Below, one piece after another: positions 37,341 through 48,310 of a stretch of 64,000 bases of DNA. Within the stretch, counting starts at the first letter, position 1; each line of letters begins with the position of its first letter. A model generated the notes under the pieces. The model saw only the letters and a program-made list of their open reading frames with translations. It was not told the origin of the DNA and did not search any database. Source of the stretch: Chaunax sp. Z400 (Eukaryota > Chordata > Actinopteri > Lophiiformes > Chaunacidae); the NCBI GenBank assembly GCA_037577475.1, contig CM075187.1, positions 27,073,810 to 27,137,809 on the forward strand, given 5' to 3'. The position numbers and the translations under genes are program-made.

Positions 37341-38393
37341 TGATATTGGCAAAATAAGTTCCTCTCTCACGATGTTGAAGAAATCAAAGCATTCAAAACA
37401 AACAATCATTAGGGATCAAATAACCTCCTCCAACTCTCATTGGCTGTAGTAGTAATAGAATAAGTTTCCTTATGATGTCCTATGATGACATGAGATCTCT
37501 GAGAATGTGTCTCCCAAAGGTTCCCAACTATTGAAAGTGTATCATATTCAAAAAAGGAAAAAACAATATAAATATATTGTTTCTTTAAGATGTAATAAAC
37601 ATAAATTGAGATAAAGTCCTCATTATTTTTTCATGAGAATTCCTCTAATGGGATCTGTGGGATTTCTGACAGTTTAAACTGGACAGACATATGAATCAAA
37701 CAAACAGGAGTCAGAAGGAAATGCTCTTTTACAGACTGATTGACGTATGAAGATGACTGGTTGAGGGTTTCAGTAAAGGTATCAGGTTTTATCTCAGAGG
37801 GGCTCAAATCTCAGACTGATCCTAGTCATACAGGAGTAACCGTCCAATCATGAGCAGCCCAGTATCATAATTCCTGTCTATTGCATTTAGAGATGTAAAA
37901 AGTACTGCCTGTAGGTTTGCATCCTGTAACAAACCTGAATTTAATATCTGTCTATTCAGCGTTTCCATGTGTTTATATTATAGAAAGTAACCATGTTAAA
38001 AATGCTGCCACTGGGCATAAAAATGTTCTCATGGCATGGTGTGTCATCAGATTAACAGTAAAAGAGATCGGGGTGGAGGTCAGTGTTGAGTGGTGGGAAA
38101 CACGACTCTCAGGATACTTCATACCATGTTAGCATGAAAGCTGTAAATCTGGATGAGACACACAGGGGCGTGACGGAGCGTCAGTGTGTGACGAAGTGGA
38201 ACATATTGGAGAAATTATCATTCTGAATGACACCTATATTGACGGGAAAAGTTCTCTCTGCTGGATTAAGGTCAACCAGTCCAGGATGGGGCCATGAGTA
38301 CAAATTTCATTCTGAGGGCAGTTCAATCAGGAAACATGTGAATTAAGTAAATATAATTGTTTATTACAGCAGATGATATGTGATAATTAGTTT

Positions 38394-38858
38394 GTCAGAA
38401 AGTCTTGGACTCTTCGGGGAGATTGGGATCGAGGGCAGCAATAACATAAACTCCCCAGTGGAGTCCAGACAATGGTGGTGGTGGTGGCTAATGACTCTGC
38501 TGAGACTGATGACGCTGATGAAATGATGAGGTTGGTGACTCTGTGAAGACTGAGGTGGTGATGGGGAGGTGGAGGGCTCACATAACAGCAGCGTGAATGA
38601 ACTAAAGCTAAAGATAGAATCATATGTAAAAAGACAGCAGCAAGATGATTGGCTAACATTGAAGGTGTGTCACTGTGTTATTGGATGGATGCGATCAGCT
38701 GATTAGAACAGCTGATATCTCAGCCCCAGACAACAGAAAATGAAGACTCATCATGCCTTAGAGGTGTGAAGGACAGGATGGTATGAGAAATAAACTACGG
38801 CCTAAATGTGATAATGACTCGTCCTCCTGACAGAACTTTTTCTAGAGCTTCATTTAAA
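38394..38858. repeat. three-copy dispersed repeat, copy 1
   Basis: Shares a series of blocks with 41290-41750 and 50576-50917: GAAAGTCTTGGA, GTGGAGTCC then GACA-TGGTGGTGGTGG, GATGGGGAGGTGGAGG, CAGCAAGATGATTGGCTAAC, AGCTGATATCTCAGCCCCAG then ACAAC, GACAGGATGGTATGAGAA, and AGAGCTTCATTT. All copies are in the same orientation. I could not assign a transposon class. The minus-strand open frames in the copies are not conserved as protein, so the repeat is probably non-coding. Confidence 0.75.
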
Positions 38859-39041
38859 CTGAATGGTCACTATTTTACCCCACTATTATAAATATGTAGT
38901 GTGTAAAATAGTGCTATTGTGCAATCACAAGAACTGAAAGCTATGAGTATCATAAGACCCTCACAGGGGATGATTCACTGCAGTGTGAATCCCCCATTAA
39001 AACACATCTGTTGTACCTCACCCACAGCCTCCTGTGACACC

Positions 39042-39428
39042 ATGGCCTCCATCCCTCTGCTCCTCCTGTTGGTCCTGTGCAGTCTGTCTGTGGCTGAAGC
39101 CCAGCTGAAGCTGTTTAACCTGCGAGCCAGCCACCTTCCCTCCAACATCCTGGGAACCACAGACGGCTACGTCAAGGTGTTCTGTGGCTCCGCCTCTCTG
39201 GGTGAAACGTCTGTTCGGAAAGACAACCCTAACCCCTGGTGGGAGGAGGAGTTCACGCACTTCCAGGCCCAGGAGAACGACCTACTGAGACTGGAGGTTC
39301 ATGACAGCGACGTCCTCTTCGATGACCTGCTGGGAGTCTGCCAGAGACAGATCAAACTGGGAACCCATGAGCACGACTGCTTCCTGAAGAAAGGTGGAAC
39401 CCTCCATTATTCCTACACCCTCGGCTGA
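39042..39428 (+). CDS. secreted single C2-domain protein B, perforin-C2 type
   Basis: 128 residues in one coding exon, co-linear without gaps and 90/128 identical to protein A. The frame is open 41 codons further upstream, but the ATG at 39042 is chosen: it has ACACCATGG context, follows a splice acceptor (CCCACAG, ending 39027) by 14 nt exactly as in gene A, and starts a good signal peptide (MASIPLLLLLVLCSLSVAEA, cleavage before Gln21). The C2 domain keeps TDGYVKVF, NPWW, LEVHDSD, DDLLGVC and LHYSYTLG. Asn35 replaces the Asp of paralogue A in the first calcium-binding loop; Asp41, 88, 90 and 94/95 remain. Cys48, Cys100 and Cys113 are kept. It is a tandem duplicate with the same inferred extracellular, membrane-binding type of role, possibly with altered calcium dependence. 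Confidence 0.85.
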   Translation: MASIPLLLLLVLCSLSVAEAQLKLFNLRASHLPSNILGTTDGYVKVFCGSASLGETSVRKDNPNPWWEEEFTHFQAQENDLLRLEVHDSDVLFDDLLGVCQRQIKLGTHEHDCFLKKGGTLHYSYTLG

Positions 39429-39553
39429 GACAGTCCCCCACATCTCTCACACTGGCTCTGAGGAGGTTCTACTGTTTCTAAATGACTTCCTGTGTTTCGG
39501 TTCTCTGTCCACATACATGTCATCCTTTAGGATTAGACAATTAGAACTCAGTC

Positions 39554-39559
39554 AATAAA
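39554..39559 (+). promoter_or_regulatory. polyadenylation signal of C2 gene B
   Basis: AATAAA 126 bp after the stop codon in GTCAATAAACC. Confidence 0.6.
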
Positions 39560-40230
39560 CCTTATTCTGGATCATACTTTATCATTGGTTAATATAGATG
39601 CATGTTAGAGTGCAGGCAGCCTATATTTACTACAGCATCTTGATGGATCGCTTTACGAGATTAATGTTCGGTTCTCTGAGTTCTCCTTCCATTATTCGGG
39701 GTTTTTTTTCCAGATAAATCAAAGTAAGATTCATTAAACCCTGTGAGCTTTCATTCTAGTCTCTTTACTATGTTTTATCATTGACTTTCCCTGTTTTTCA
39801 AACAGAAATAAACAAATTCAGAAACAGTGAATACATCCCACCATTTCCCGTGTAACTTGGTATTTAGTATTTCATGGTATGTCAATAAATATGTCTTAAA
39901 TATTTAAGTATGACTTAAATATTAGGCCTTGGGGGGTGTCTCCTTGCCTGGGGATCCCGAGTCTAGGTTCACCACTGAATGTGTGACACCTGTGGCCAAA
40001 GCAGTCATATATTGATATATGGTTACATGTGGATGGAAAATAAAATAAAATAAAATAAAATAAAATAAAATGATAATTTTGTGGGGACTCTTAGAATAAG
40101 ATGTTGGTTTTAATTAACATTATATGGAGGACAATTTTGTAAATATTCCAATAAAACATTGTAAAGCCTGACACAGTTTAAAAGCGCAGCAGCCTGCTCC
40201 AGTACACGTCCTGCATGGTGGAAGGCTGGA
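39560..40230. other. intergenic between C2 gene B and apba1
   Basis: AT-rich sequence containing an AAAAT pentanucleotide run (40037-40071). Nothing else recognised. Confidence 0.55.
40037..40071. repeat. (AAAAT)n microsatellite
   Basis: About seven tandem AAAAT units upstream of the apba1 CpG-rich region. Confidence 0.95.
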
Positions 40231-40249
40231 GACTATTGTGTGTCCTATA

Positions 40250-40760
40250 ATGATGTGGATGAGGCGGTGGGAGGGAGGAGGAGCTGGGAGGCTGCTGAAC
40301 GCACACATCCACACACATAGCAGCCGCTACAGGGAAGATGGAGGACGGTGTGGCGGCGGTGGAGCGGACCTCCAGCCTGCTGCAACATCACTGCTGAAAG
40401 CAGGTGAGTTCGCCTCTCTCCTGCCGTCAACACCGCTCGCTGTCAGCCGACGCGTCTATCAGAACACGGTGACGGAGCAACAAACAGCCCCGGGGCAACT
40501 GTGTTGTTATTGAGCTGCTGGGACGGCGTATTATCGCCGCTCGGGTTGTTGACTGTTGAGGAGTGGCTGCAGGGAGAGATAACGACGCGTTTCAGAGGAA
40601 ATGCCACACTCGCATTCAGATTGAAAGAAACGGAATACCGGCTGCGTGTGCTGTACGAGGCTTTGTGGCGGCCTCGAGCGCGACCGCCCACCGGGTTGGC
40701 ATGAATGAAACGGCCCACAGAGGCCCTGTTGTTGGCAGGTGCAGTCCCTGCAGGAATGAA
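40250..40760 (+). promoter_or_regulatory. apba1 promoter / CpG-rich region and non-coding exon 1
   Basis: The most CpG-rich stretch of the window. A donor CAG|GTGAGT after 40403 ends a probable first exon. Within it an ATG at 40338 opens a 19-codon upstream frame (MEDGVAAVERTSSLLQHHC) that stops at 40397, so the exon cannot encode the apba1 start in this frame. It is assigned to apba1 because the next plausible plus-strand exons (55466-55516, then the coding exon at 57225) have compatible splice sites and no other gene lies between. The transcription start is not determined. The link to apba1 is inference. Confidence 0.55.
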
Positions 40761-41085
40761 CATCCAGGCAACACTCTGGCCTGCTTGAGTCGTTATCTTC
40801 CTTTGGTCATGTTTCCATCATTTCATGCGTTGTAAGACAATATCAGCCCCATGCTCTGCAGAGGCAGCCTGACTGTGTGGCCTGGTCATTGACAGTGATT
40901 CTGCAGGCTCCTCTGATTTTGCAGTCTGGGTTGCATATGTTACTAGAAAATATGGGGTGTGGGGCGTCCGACTTTGATTTTGTCATCCTTTTGACGACAA
41001 AAAAAATCGTCTGCATGTTTAAAAAATGTATTGTAAATAGTATTTCAATCATCAGAGACAAGTGAATCAAAGAGAGATAATTGTT

Positions 41086-41265
41086 TATTACATCAAATCA
41101 AATCAAACTTTATTGTCATTTTGCTGTACATACAACTGTAGTGCAAGCAGAATGAAATAGCGTTTCCATGGGATCCAGAATAAAATTAAGTAGAATAAAA
41201 TTAAGCAAACCAGACAACAATTGACGACACACACATCCCTGAGACGTCGTCTGGTTGGAAGAATA
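41086..41265 (-). mobile_element. retroposon 3' tail, antisense
   Basis: Plus-strand ATCAAATCAAATCAAACTTT then ATTGTCATTTTGCTGTACAT is the reverse of a fish retroposon 3' end: on the minus strand it reads an AATAAAG signal followed by GATTT repeats. GAATGAAATAGCGTTTCCAT is another typical block. It adjoins the left edge of dispersed-repeat copy 2. Confidence 0.5.
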
Positions 41266-41289
41266 ACGGTAAAGTGGCAAGTGTTGCAT

Positions 41290-41750
41290 GAAAGTCTTGG
41301 AGAGTCTTCAGGGAGATTGTGATCGAAGGGCATCCACTCTCAGCAGCAGCTAAACCCTCAGTGGAGTCCCGACACTGGTGGTGGTGGTGGCTGATGTCTC
41401 TGCTGAGACTGGTGAAATGATGAAGTTGGTGAATCTCCTGGGTGGTGATGGGGAGGTGGAGGGTGAGCATAGCAGCATCATGAATGGACTAAAAGTACAG
41501 AGAGAATCATATTTAAAAAAAGACAGCAGCAAGATGATAGGCTAACAACGAAGGTGTGTCACTGTGCTATTAATTAGATGCAACCAGCTGATGAGAAAAG
41601 CTGATATCTTAATTGACAGCCCCAGACAACAAGGAAATTAAGATTGAACATGCATATGAGAGGTTTGAATGACAGGATGGTATGAGAATTAAACTATGGC
41701 TTCAGTAGGCAAAGAGTAGTCTTTCTTTAACTTTCACCAGAGCTTCATTT
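41290..41750. repeat. three-copy dispersed repeat, copy 2
   Basis: Same block order and orientation as the copy at 38394-38858, starting GAAAGTCTTGGA and ending CCAGAGCTTCATTT. Both copies 1 and 2 are preceded at some distance by AATTGTTTATTACA, which could be the true outer end. Confidence 0.75.
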
Positions 41751-42011
41751 CTCATTATAATTACAAAAAAGGTCAGACATGCCTGTTTTAATCTCAGCAG
41801 CTGGAGAGGTGTGGCGCTGTCTGCAGTTTTAGCCGTAGCTTATAAGTCATGGACTCTTTAGCCATGTTCAAATTACATTACAGTGTACAAATAATGGCTT
41901 CTTCCATTCACTTCTACTGAAGCTCAAACGATGGACGAATTCAAGCTTGCAGTTCCTGTTTCTCCACAATCTCTTGCTTGCTCTAAACTAAACACCACTA
42001 CGTAAAGCTGG

Positions 42012-42230
42012 ATGGTCAAGTCACTTACCATGTCATTGCTTGGGTAGTTTGTGGCTGTAGGTTCGATGGTGTATAATCGCCTTGAACCACAGCAGACGCC
42101 GAACAATAGCTGGAATCGCGCCATCAGCAGCACCTCCACTCTGCTTTTTCGATGCTTTGTTATGCGCTCGAACAAATCTATCCCGTACAGACCTCCACTT
42201 CTCCTTCGCCGCCGTCCAACTCACCCCCAA
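42012..42230 (-). pseudogene. MADF/Myb-like domain fragment of a PIF/Harbinger-type element
   Basis: A minus-strand frame reads SWTAAKEKWRSVRDRFVRAH, then KKQSGGAADGAIPAIVRRLL, then a WF-KAIIHHRTYSHKLPKQ ending. This is the MADF (Myb/SANT-like) pattern of the second ORF of PIF/Harbinger transposons (W-K-x-L/V-R-D-R-F-V, then a P-x-I-V motif and a HR ending). The N-terminal half of the domain is missing. It is a relic within apba1 intron 1. Confidence 0.6.
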
Positions 42231-42339
42231 TTGTCATCCAACCTCCTCCTGTTGTGCACCGACAGCTTGTCCCTGTGTTCGGGTGAAGTCACATCATAAA
42301 GATGTTTATAACTTCTTATGAGCTCACACAGTCGCTAAA

Positions 42340-42670
42340 TGTCTTCTTCTTATGTCCAGACAGTTTTGTCGTGCCTTGCTTGAATTGTAGCCACACTGCG
42401 ATACGTCTGTGTCAAATGGTATGTCCGTAAATGATGACATCCGTCCATGCATCTTTTACGTTGACATCCATACATCCACAAGAGGGCAGTGAAGAGTCAA
42501 ATGTTTCAACAACAACAAATATGGCGACGGTCGGAGGAGGTTGTGATGATGTACCTAGTAAATTCACTTTTTCACTTCTCATTTTTCTTCCTCTTTGTGT
42601 TTGCTCACATTATCATTCCTTGCTTGAATTGTAGCTAAACTGTGGCCAACCATTTCTGGTGGTATTGCTC
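42340..42670 (+). mobile_element. Harbinger-like element fragment, plus orientation
   Basis: Contains CAACAACAAATATGGCGACG, then GGAGGAGGTTGTGATGATGT and GTACCTAGTAAAT, then CCTTGCTTGAATTGTAGCTA, then CATTTCTGGTGGTATTGCTC. The same blocks occur inverted at 46128-46355. ATG at 42521 corresponds to the start of a coding frame that is better preserved in the other copy (MATVEEVV...). Here that frame is shifted. The link to the MADF fragment next to it is inferred. Confidence 0.5.
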
Positions 42671-44125
42671 CATTTTGTCCATCTCATCCATATCAGTATC
42701 TCTGGACACGTACCCAAATATGTACGAAATGAACGCAGAAGACTTACAGAAGGCTCCATCCACATCCATCTTCAGTGTAGAGCAAATGGGCCTTAAGAGG
42801 GGCCCAACAGCTCATCTTTCCTGTGGGGCCCCCCACATAGATGAATCCAGCCATGATTGTAGTTATAATAGATCACTGTTGTTTCTGGTCCATGATTGTC
42901 AATGCTGCAGTTTGCTGCTTTGATAGGTTCTTTTTTTGTCCATAGTGGTCAGCAATGAGCCGGCGGCGTCACTGCTACATAATAGCTTTAGTCTGTCTCA
43001 GGCTCTTTGTGTCTGTGTCAGCAGACAGGAGCTATGACAGCCTGAAGTCAGCTGCCTGCTCACACTGAAGGACGATAAAATGAGTGGACATCTTGGCAAA
43101 CCAGGAAAAGGAGACCTTTGCCACTGGCAAATAGCATCTCTGTTTGTTCGTGAGCGTGAGCAGAGATTTCCCCTGAGAGACCATCCAATTTGATGTTAAC
43201 GCATAAGGAAACGGTGACAGGTTAAACCCACCTGGTGGTGTTAATCTCTGCCTCCTGGATCTACAGTCATTGTCAGCTATGAAGCAGTGTAGAGGCTGAA
43301 AGGCAATGAAAGATCTTTTTTCCTGTGGTGGTCAAAGGCGTTTTGATTGGATGAGCTGTGAAACATACGCACATACATGTTTTGGATGCTAGAATGTGCG
43401 TATCCTTAGGTCAGCCCTGCTTTTGTCATGTAACACTGCAAGATTAATTAATTGAATGATAATATTACAGTATCAAGGTGAAAATGATAAGTTAGCATAC
43501 ATTTTCTTTCTTAGTAGAAAATGCTGCAGACTCAGCAGTATACTTTATGAAGATGTGTTTGATCGATTTCTGCTCTGTATTGATTATGCTGTGCTACAGA
43601 CACACCATATTATTTAAGTTTTCTAGTGATTATGGTCTCTGTCTTCTGCCAGGTGCTAAGTGCTGCACAGTGCAGCCAAGTGTCATCGCTGTCGTTCGAC
43701 AGATAGATTAGTCATTTTCACATCCAGTCCTCATGTTGTTTAAGTGACAGATGGACTTGTGTCCATCTGTGTGACCATGAGAGTGACTTAAAATGAGGCG
43801 TGGGCAGGTGCCTTGTTGGCGTGTTGCTATCTTTAGGCAGCAGAATGTGACCGCTCCATGAACCAACAAAAATCTGAGCTAAAGTCAAAGATGCAGCGTT
43901 TTCACTCTTATTTAAAGGTGGCAGTAGGTAACTTTTATAAAAATAACTTTTGTCTTATTTTCTAAATAGTAGTACAAAAATCAGACTCCTATAGCCCCAT
44001 CTACTGATCCCAAGAATCCACTGATGGAGTCCAACGCCTCAAAGCGCCTCCCCACAGAGGAGGCTGCCATGTTTGAATGGGGGAAGAGGTGAGCTGCCAG
44101 CAGAATGAACACAAACTGACTGATA

Positions 44126-44609
44126 CTGTGTCCCAAATCACATGCTAACATTAGTCTACTCACATGTAGTAAACTGCATGTGAGTGTGAATTTCAACAGT
44201 GTAGTGTTGTCTCAAATCGGATTGTGCTGTGGTGTACTGACCGAAAATGACAGCTGCAAATATCACGTCATTCATTTCACTAAAAATGAACGATTTGATA
44301 GGCTCCATGTTTCATGCTAAATGGTTATTCGATCTTACTTATATTTATATGTTGCTGTTGTTCTCCACTGTAATTGTCGTTTCCTCGGCTGCCATTTTCA
44401 CAAGCTTGAAAAGTCTTGTAAGCCCCTCCCGTTTCTGCTACGTAGCCGAGAAGGCGACCATTGTGTTTTGGAAGTGTCCATCGTTCCACAGTCAACCTTT
44501 GGGCAGGGTACTCATACTATACTACGTTTCGACATACTTAGTAGTGTGAATGCACTTACACACTCAAACTGGCCAAGTTAAATATGGAAGTATGTGGTTT
44601 GGAACAGAG
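44126..44609. mobile_element. inverted-repeat DNA element, about 480 bp
   Basis: Terminal inverted repeats: left CTGTGTCCCAAATCACATGC and right, reverse complemented, CTCTGTTCCAAACCACATAC. The interior has no transposase. It is a typical non-autonomous fish DNA element in apba1 intron 1. The two plus-strand frames of 86-100 codons in it have no recognisable protein content. Confidence 0.65.
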
Positions 44610-45829
44610 CATGACGCTCCATCAGACATGTTGATGGACTGGTGTGATCCCATAGCAAAATGCTCTCTCTTACAACTTATTCTTACTTAGCAGAGTAATT
44701 GTTGAGGTCTGTGAACACACACAAAAAAGGACAAACAGGTGAGGAAACTAGAGCAGTCAGATGATCGCTAATTATCTCTCATGGCACAGATTAATTGCGT
44801 TCCCTTAGTCGCACATCTGACATGATGACTGTCAATTTAAATTTGCCATTTAAACGTAAAGTTAACTACTGTATTATTTTAGTACCTCTGAGTGTATTAT
44901 TGTTGCCGATATTACACATCAACAATCAAGTCTGTGTTAATGCAAAATGTGTTTTATTAGATTTTTGCATTAATGAGATGTAGCACTTGGATTGGCTGTT
45001 ATTTAATTTGCTGGATTAGCTAAAGACAAGACATCCCTTGTTATGTTAACTGATTAGATGAACATGACAGATGAGGCAAACTGCTTGTGCCAAAATATAT
45101 TGAAAACACATTTCTAGCAGAACAGACGCTAAAACTGGGACAGACTTCCTGTCTCCATTGCATTTCTGTCAGCCTGTCTGCTCCACTGTGTGGATGATAG
45201 TTCTTACATCCACTGCCTCCCACAGCCCCAGACTGCAGGCTGTGTGAATCACACAGTTCTAAACTCACACTGGACTTAGCTGAGAAAGGGGGGGGGGGTG
45301 TCAGGCGTCAGGCGCCTTTTTCTTTTGGAATGTTTTATCGCCTCATATTTTGTTAATTAGAAATGCACCATTGGAGGCTGTATACATTATTTTTATTGAG
45401 ACTCTGTGGTATAAATAGCTAATTACACTCATTTATCTACAGTCCATGTTGTTGTACATGTGTTGAATCCACAGAAGGACTGAGGAGGCCCAGAAAATAC
45501 CAATAAAAAAGGAATGAATTAAACAGTATGAATAAAGATGTGTAATCACACTTCACATCATAGTGGTTCCTGCTCCTGGCCAATGACAGCACAGAGAATC
45601 CATGATTGTTTAAATGTTTAAATGAAATGGGTAAATCCAAGAGAGCAACATTGGGCTGCTACCATCTTTCTCTGGAACATCTCAGCTTAGTTTTGATAAT
45701 ATTTTTATTAAATTTTTTTCATTGTTATAAAGTTATGTCTGCTACAAAGTGAATGTAAACAGCTTGCTTGCAGAGTAAAATCCATATAAATCTGCTTTCT
45801 TTTCCTTTTTACTGCTGTACAGTTCATGA

Positions 45830-46060
45830 ATTTTGGAGACAATTGTTCTCCTCGAGGAGGCTGGTATGATGGGTCGCCTGAGTCTATCATACTATAATCT
45901 CTGTCTGTCTGTCTGTCTGTATTTCACCTATCGTGAAAACCGTTCATCTGATCTACTTCAAACTTGGCCTGTGAGTTTCTGGGGGCCCTGGGAAGTAATT
46001 TCTCGACTTTGGTGCAATTCAGTTATGCGACACACTCAATATTAATGCATTTAGATTAAA
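45830..46060. repeat. common fish repeat with (CTGT)n core
   Basis: CTGTCTGTCTGTCTGTCTGT (45901-45920) is followed by CGTGAAAACCGTTCATCTGA and TTCAAACTTGGCCTG, the wording of an abundant fish DNA repeat. Its boundaries are approximate. Confidence 0.5.
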
Positions 46061-46127
46061 CAGGTGAACAGCGCTCTGTGCAGCAGCAGAGCTGCAGCTT
46101 CAGGGTTCTGCTGAAACAGAGCAATAC

Positions 46128-46355
46128 CACCGGAAATGGTGGCGGCAGTGTAGCTACAATTCAAGCAAGGCACGACAAACCTTTATGGAAACAACCAAGA
46201 AGAAAAAAGTCAAGCACAATAAAAAAATGAACGGAACTCTCTGTCCTCAAGCACCGATGAGAACATCGTTATCTCCACTTTTGCTGCTTTGTATTTACTA
46301 GGCACATTGTCACAACCTCCTCTACTGTTGCCATATTTGTTGTTGATGAAACTTT
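46128..46355 (-). mobile_element. Harbinger-like element fragment, minus orientation
   Basis: The reverse complement carries the blocks of 42340-42670 in the same order. The minus-strand ATG (46332-46334) opens MATVEEVVTMCLVNTKQQK and then ends at a stop, so only the N-terminus of the transposon protein survives. The pair forms inverted copies about 3.7 kb apart. Confidence 0.5.
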
Positions 46356-48310
46356 TTATGTTTCACTGCCACAGCGTTTGATACGGACAAATCTGTTTTA
46401 GTACATAAATGGAGAATAAATGAGAACTCTGTTTCTTTAGCTGCTGGACCTGGGATATGACGTTCCTGTCCTGTGTTGAGGCACATTTAGCATAGGGACT
46501 GTACTTGTCTAGAAAATTCCTCGAAGCCCCTGGTCGTCAACAATGTTAATGGACCTGCAGTACACGGCGATCCATTTAGTCTCAGTGCTAGCATCTCTGC
46601 TAAAATCAGCAAAGACGTGTTTTTTCCAAAGATGATACTTCAGACTTGTTGTGGTTCAGTGGAAAGACAAGTCATCACTGCAATATGTGCACTTTTTTAA
46701 AGTGAATCTTATCGTTCAACACACAGAGGATGTCTCCTCAGTCAGTGTGTTAGCTGTGTATGCTATAGGTTTCAGTAATACACCCAGGTGATCATCCACG
46801 CTTGAATAAGGGAGGAACTTGGGGTCAGACTTGGTGATTTGATTAATTTGCGTTAAACAAAAATGAATGCATTAAGTGTCAACGTGTCAATATTGACAGC
46901 CCTATTTGTAATATAAAGCCTCAAACAGCTTTCAACGTCTTGTTATTGGTCAAATACGTCATGAACACACAAAGGTATGAAGAATGGCTTCCCAAGATGG
47001 AAATGGGACCATGTGAGGAGCCTGTGCTTAGACTACCTGGAACATAGATAGGATGGTTGTGGGTGGGAAGCCAGTGGCGGCTCAAGTCCGTCTTACTGCA
47101 CGACTGGCTCCTGATTGGTTAGGGTCCAACCAGATGGCTGTGGGTGGAGATGTGGGTTTGAGGTTTTTCTTCCTTTATGGCCCACATCCTGTTGTATATT
47201 CCAGATTGTTGTCATTTAGTATTTGTGCCAATTCATTAGCAGGACAGGGTAAAAACATGGTTTTGATTTGACAGTCGTACAGTTTATCATTCTGACTCTG
47301 GTGTCCATCATATTAAAGGCTTCAGGACTCTGCTGTCATATCTTTTCTCATTATTCATTTGCAGGAGTGCAAACGTCACCATCAGTGACCTTTCTCAGAG
47401 CATCCTCTCTACTATTTGGTGTGGCAGTTATTGCTAATTACGTTTCCTCCATGTTAATGAAAATCAGCCAGACATTACAGGGTTATTTCTGCCCTGTTTT
47501 CTGAGCCCATGTCTGCCACAGCCCTGCTGTCAGTGCAACAGGAGGTGTGAATTGAGCAGACACAGCGCTGGAAGTGTCATGACCAACCTCAACCTGACGT
47601 GAGGATGATTCAGATGAAATTAGGCTCCACACGCTCTGACCTTTTCTCTGCTGCAGTGTTGTTATTAGTTTCCTCTGAATTATTTCCTATAGTCAGAATT
47701 TAATAATGTGCTTTCTGGGAGACATAATAATGTAGCTCAAAAATTAATATTTTCATCTAAGTAAAAAGTTTTTTTTATGTTGGAAGAGATGTTCTCTGTA
47801 TTACTTGAACTCTGACTGGCCTCTGTATTGCTGTTTGACATGTTATAAAGTTGATAGACAGCAGATATGGAGCAGTGTGGTCATAGGTTAGTGTCATCTG
47901 ATTAGTATAAGTGTAGCTCACAGCTGATCTAAGTATAAAGCTTCAGTCATGTGATTATGTATGGTGTGATGGATTTGAGTGATGACCTAAGCCTTCCAAA
48001 TTCAGGTGAAGGACGCCAGATTTGTTGGCTGCATTTGGAATTCCACAACCTTGTCAGCCCATACTGATGACCCTAAGAGAAACGTACTAGCAATCAATTT
48101 CTTTTTCTATATATACATTCTTCTTTTTGACATGTAGGGTTGCAGCGGTTACCGATTTCACTTTATACCACGGTATAAAATTAGATGGTTTATTACTGGT
48201 TTTATAATAAAAAGAATGCAGAGACACACACAGCAGAGAGAAGTGAGACAGATATCACTGATCTCTATCCCTCTATAAAGACAGTAAAATCAGTAATGTG
48301 GGACTGCAGC

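Larger units (their letters stand above)
35406..39027 (+). other. predicted 5' UTR intron of C2 gene B
   Basis: AT-rich 3.6 kb containing a long imperfect ATT microsatellite (37153-37339) and a copy of the three-copy dispersed repeat (38394-38858). No coding exon is visible; open frames at 35434-35770 and 37917-38132 have no recognisable content. Confidence 0.5.

Noticed and set aside
38387..38659. Minus-strand open frame inside the dispersed repeat as a protein gene
   Set aside because: The corresponding frames in the two other copies encode unrelated amino-acid strings, so there is no protein-level conservation.
38919..39041. Upstream 41-codon extension of C2 protein B
   Set aside because: It precedes a good splice acceptor, has no counterpart in paralogue A, and would bury the signal peptide.
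40338..40397. 19-codon frame as a separate small protein gene
   Set aside because: It lies wholly within a first exon ending at a strong donor and is better explained as an upstream open reading frame.
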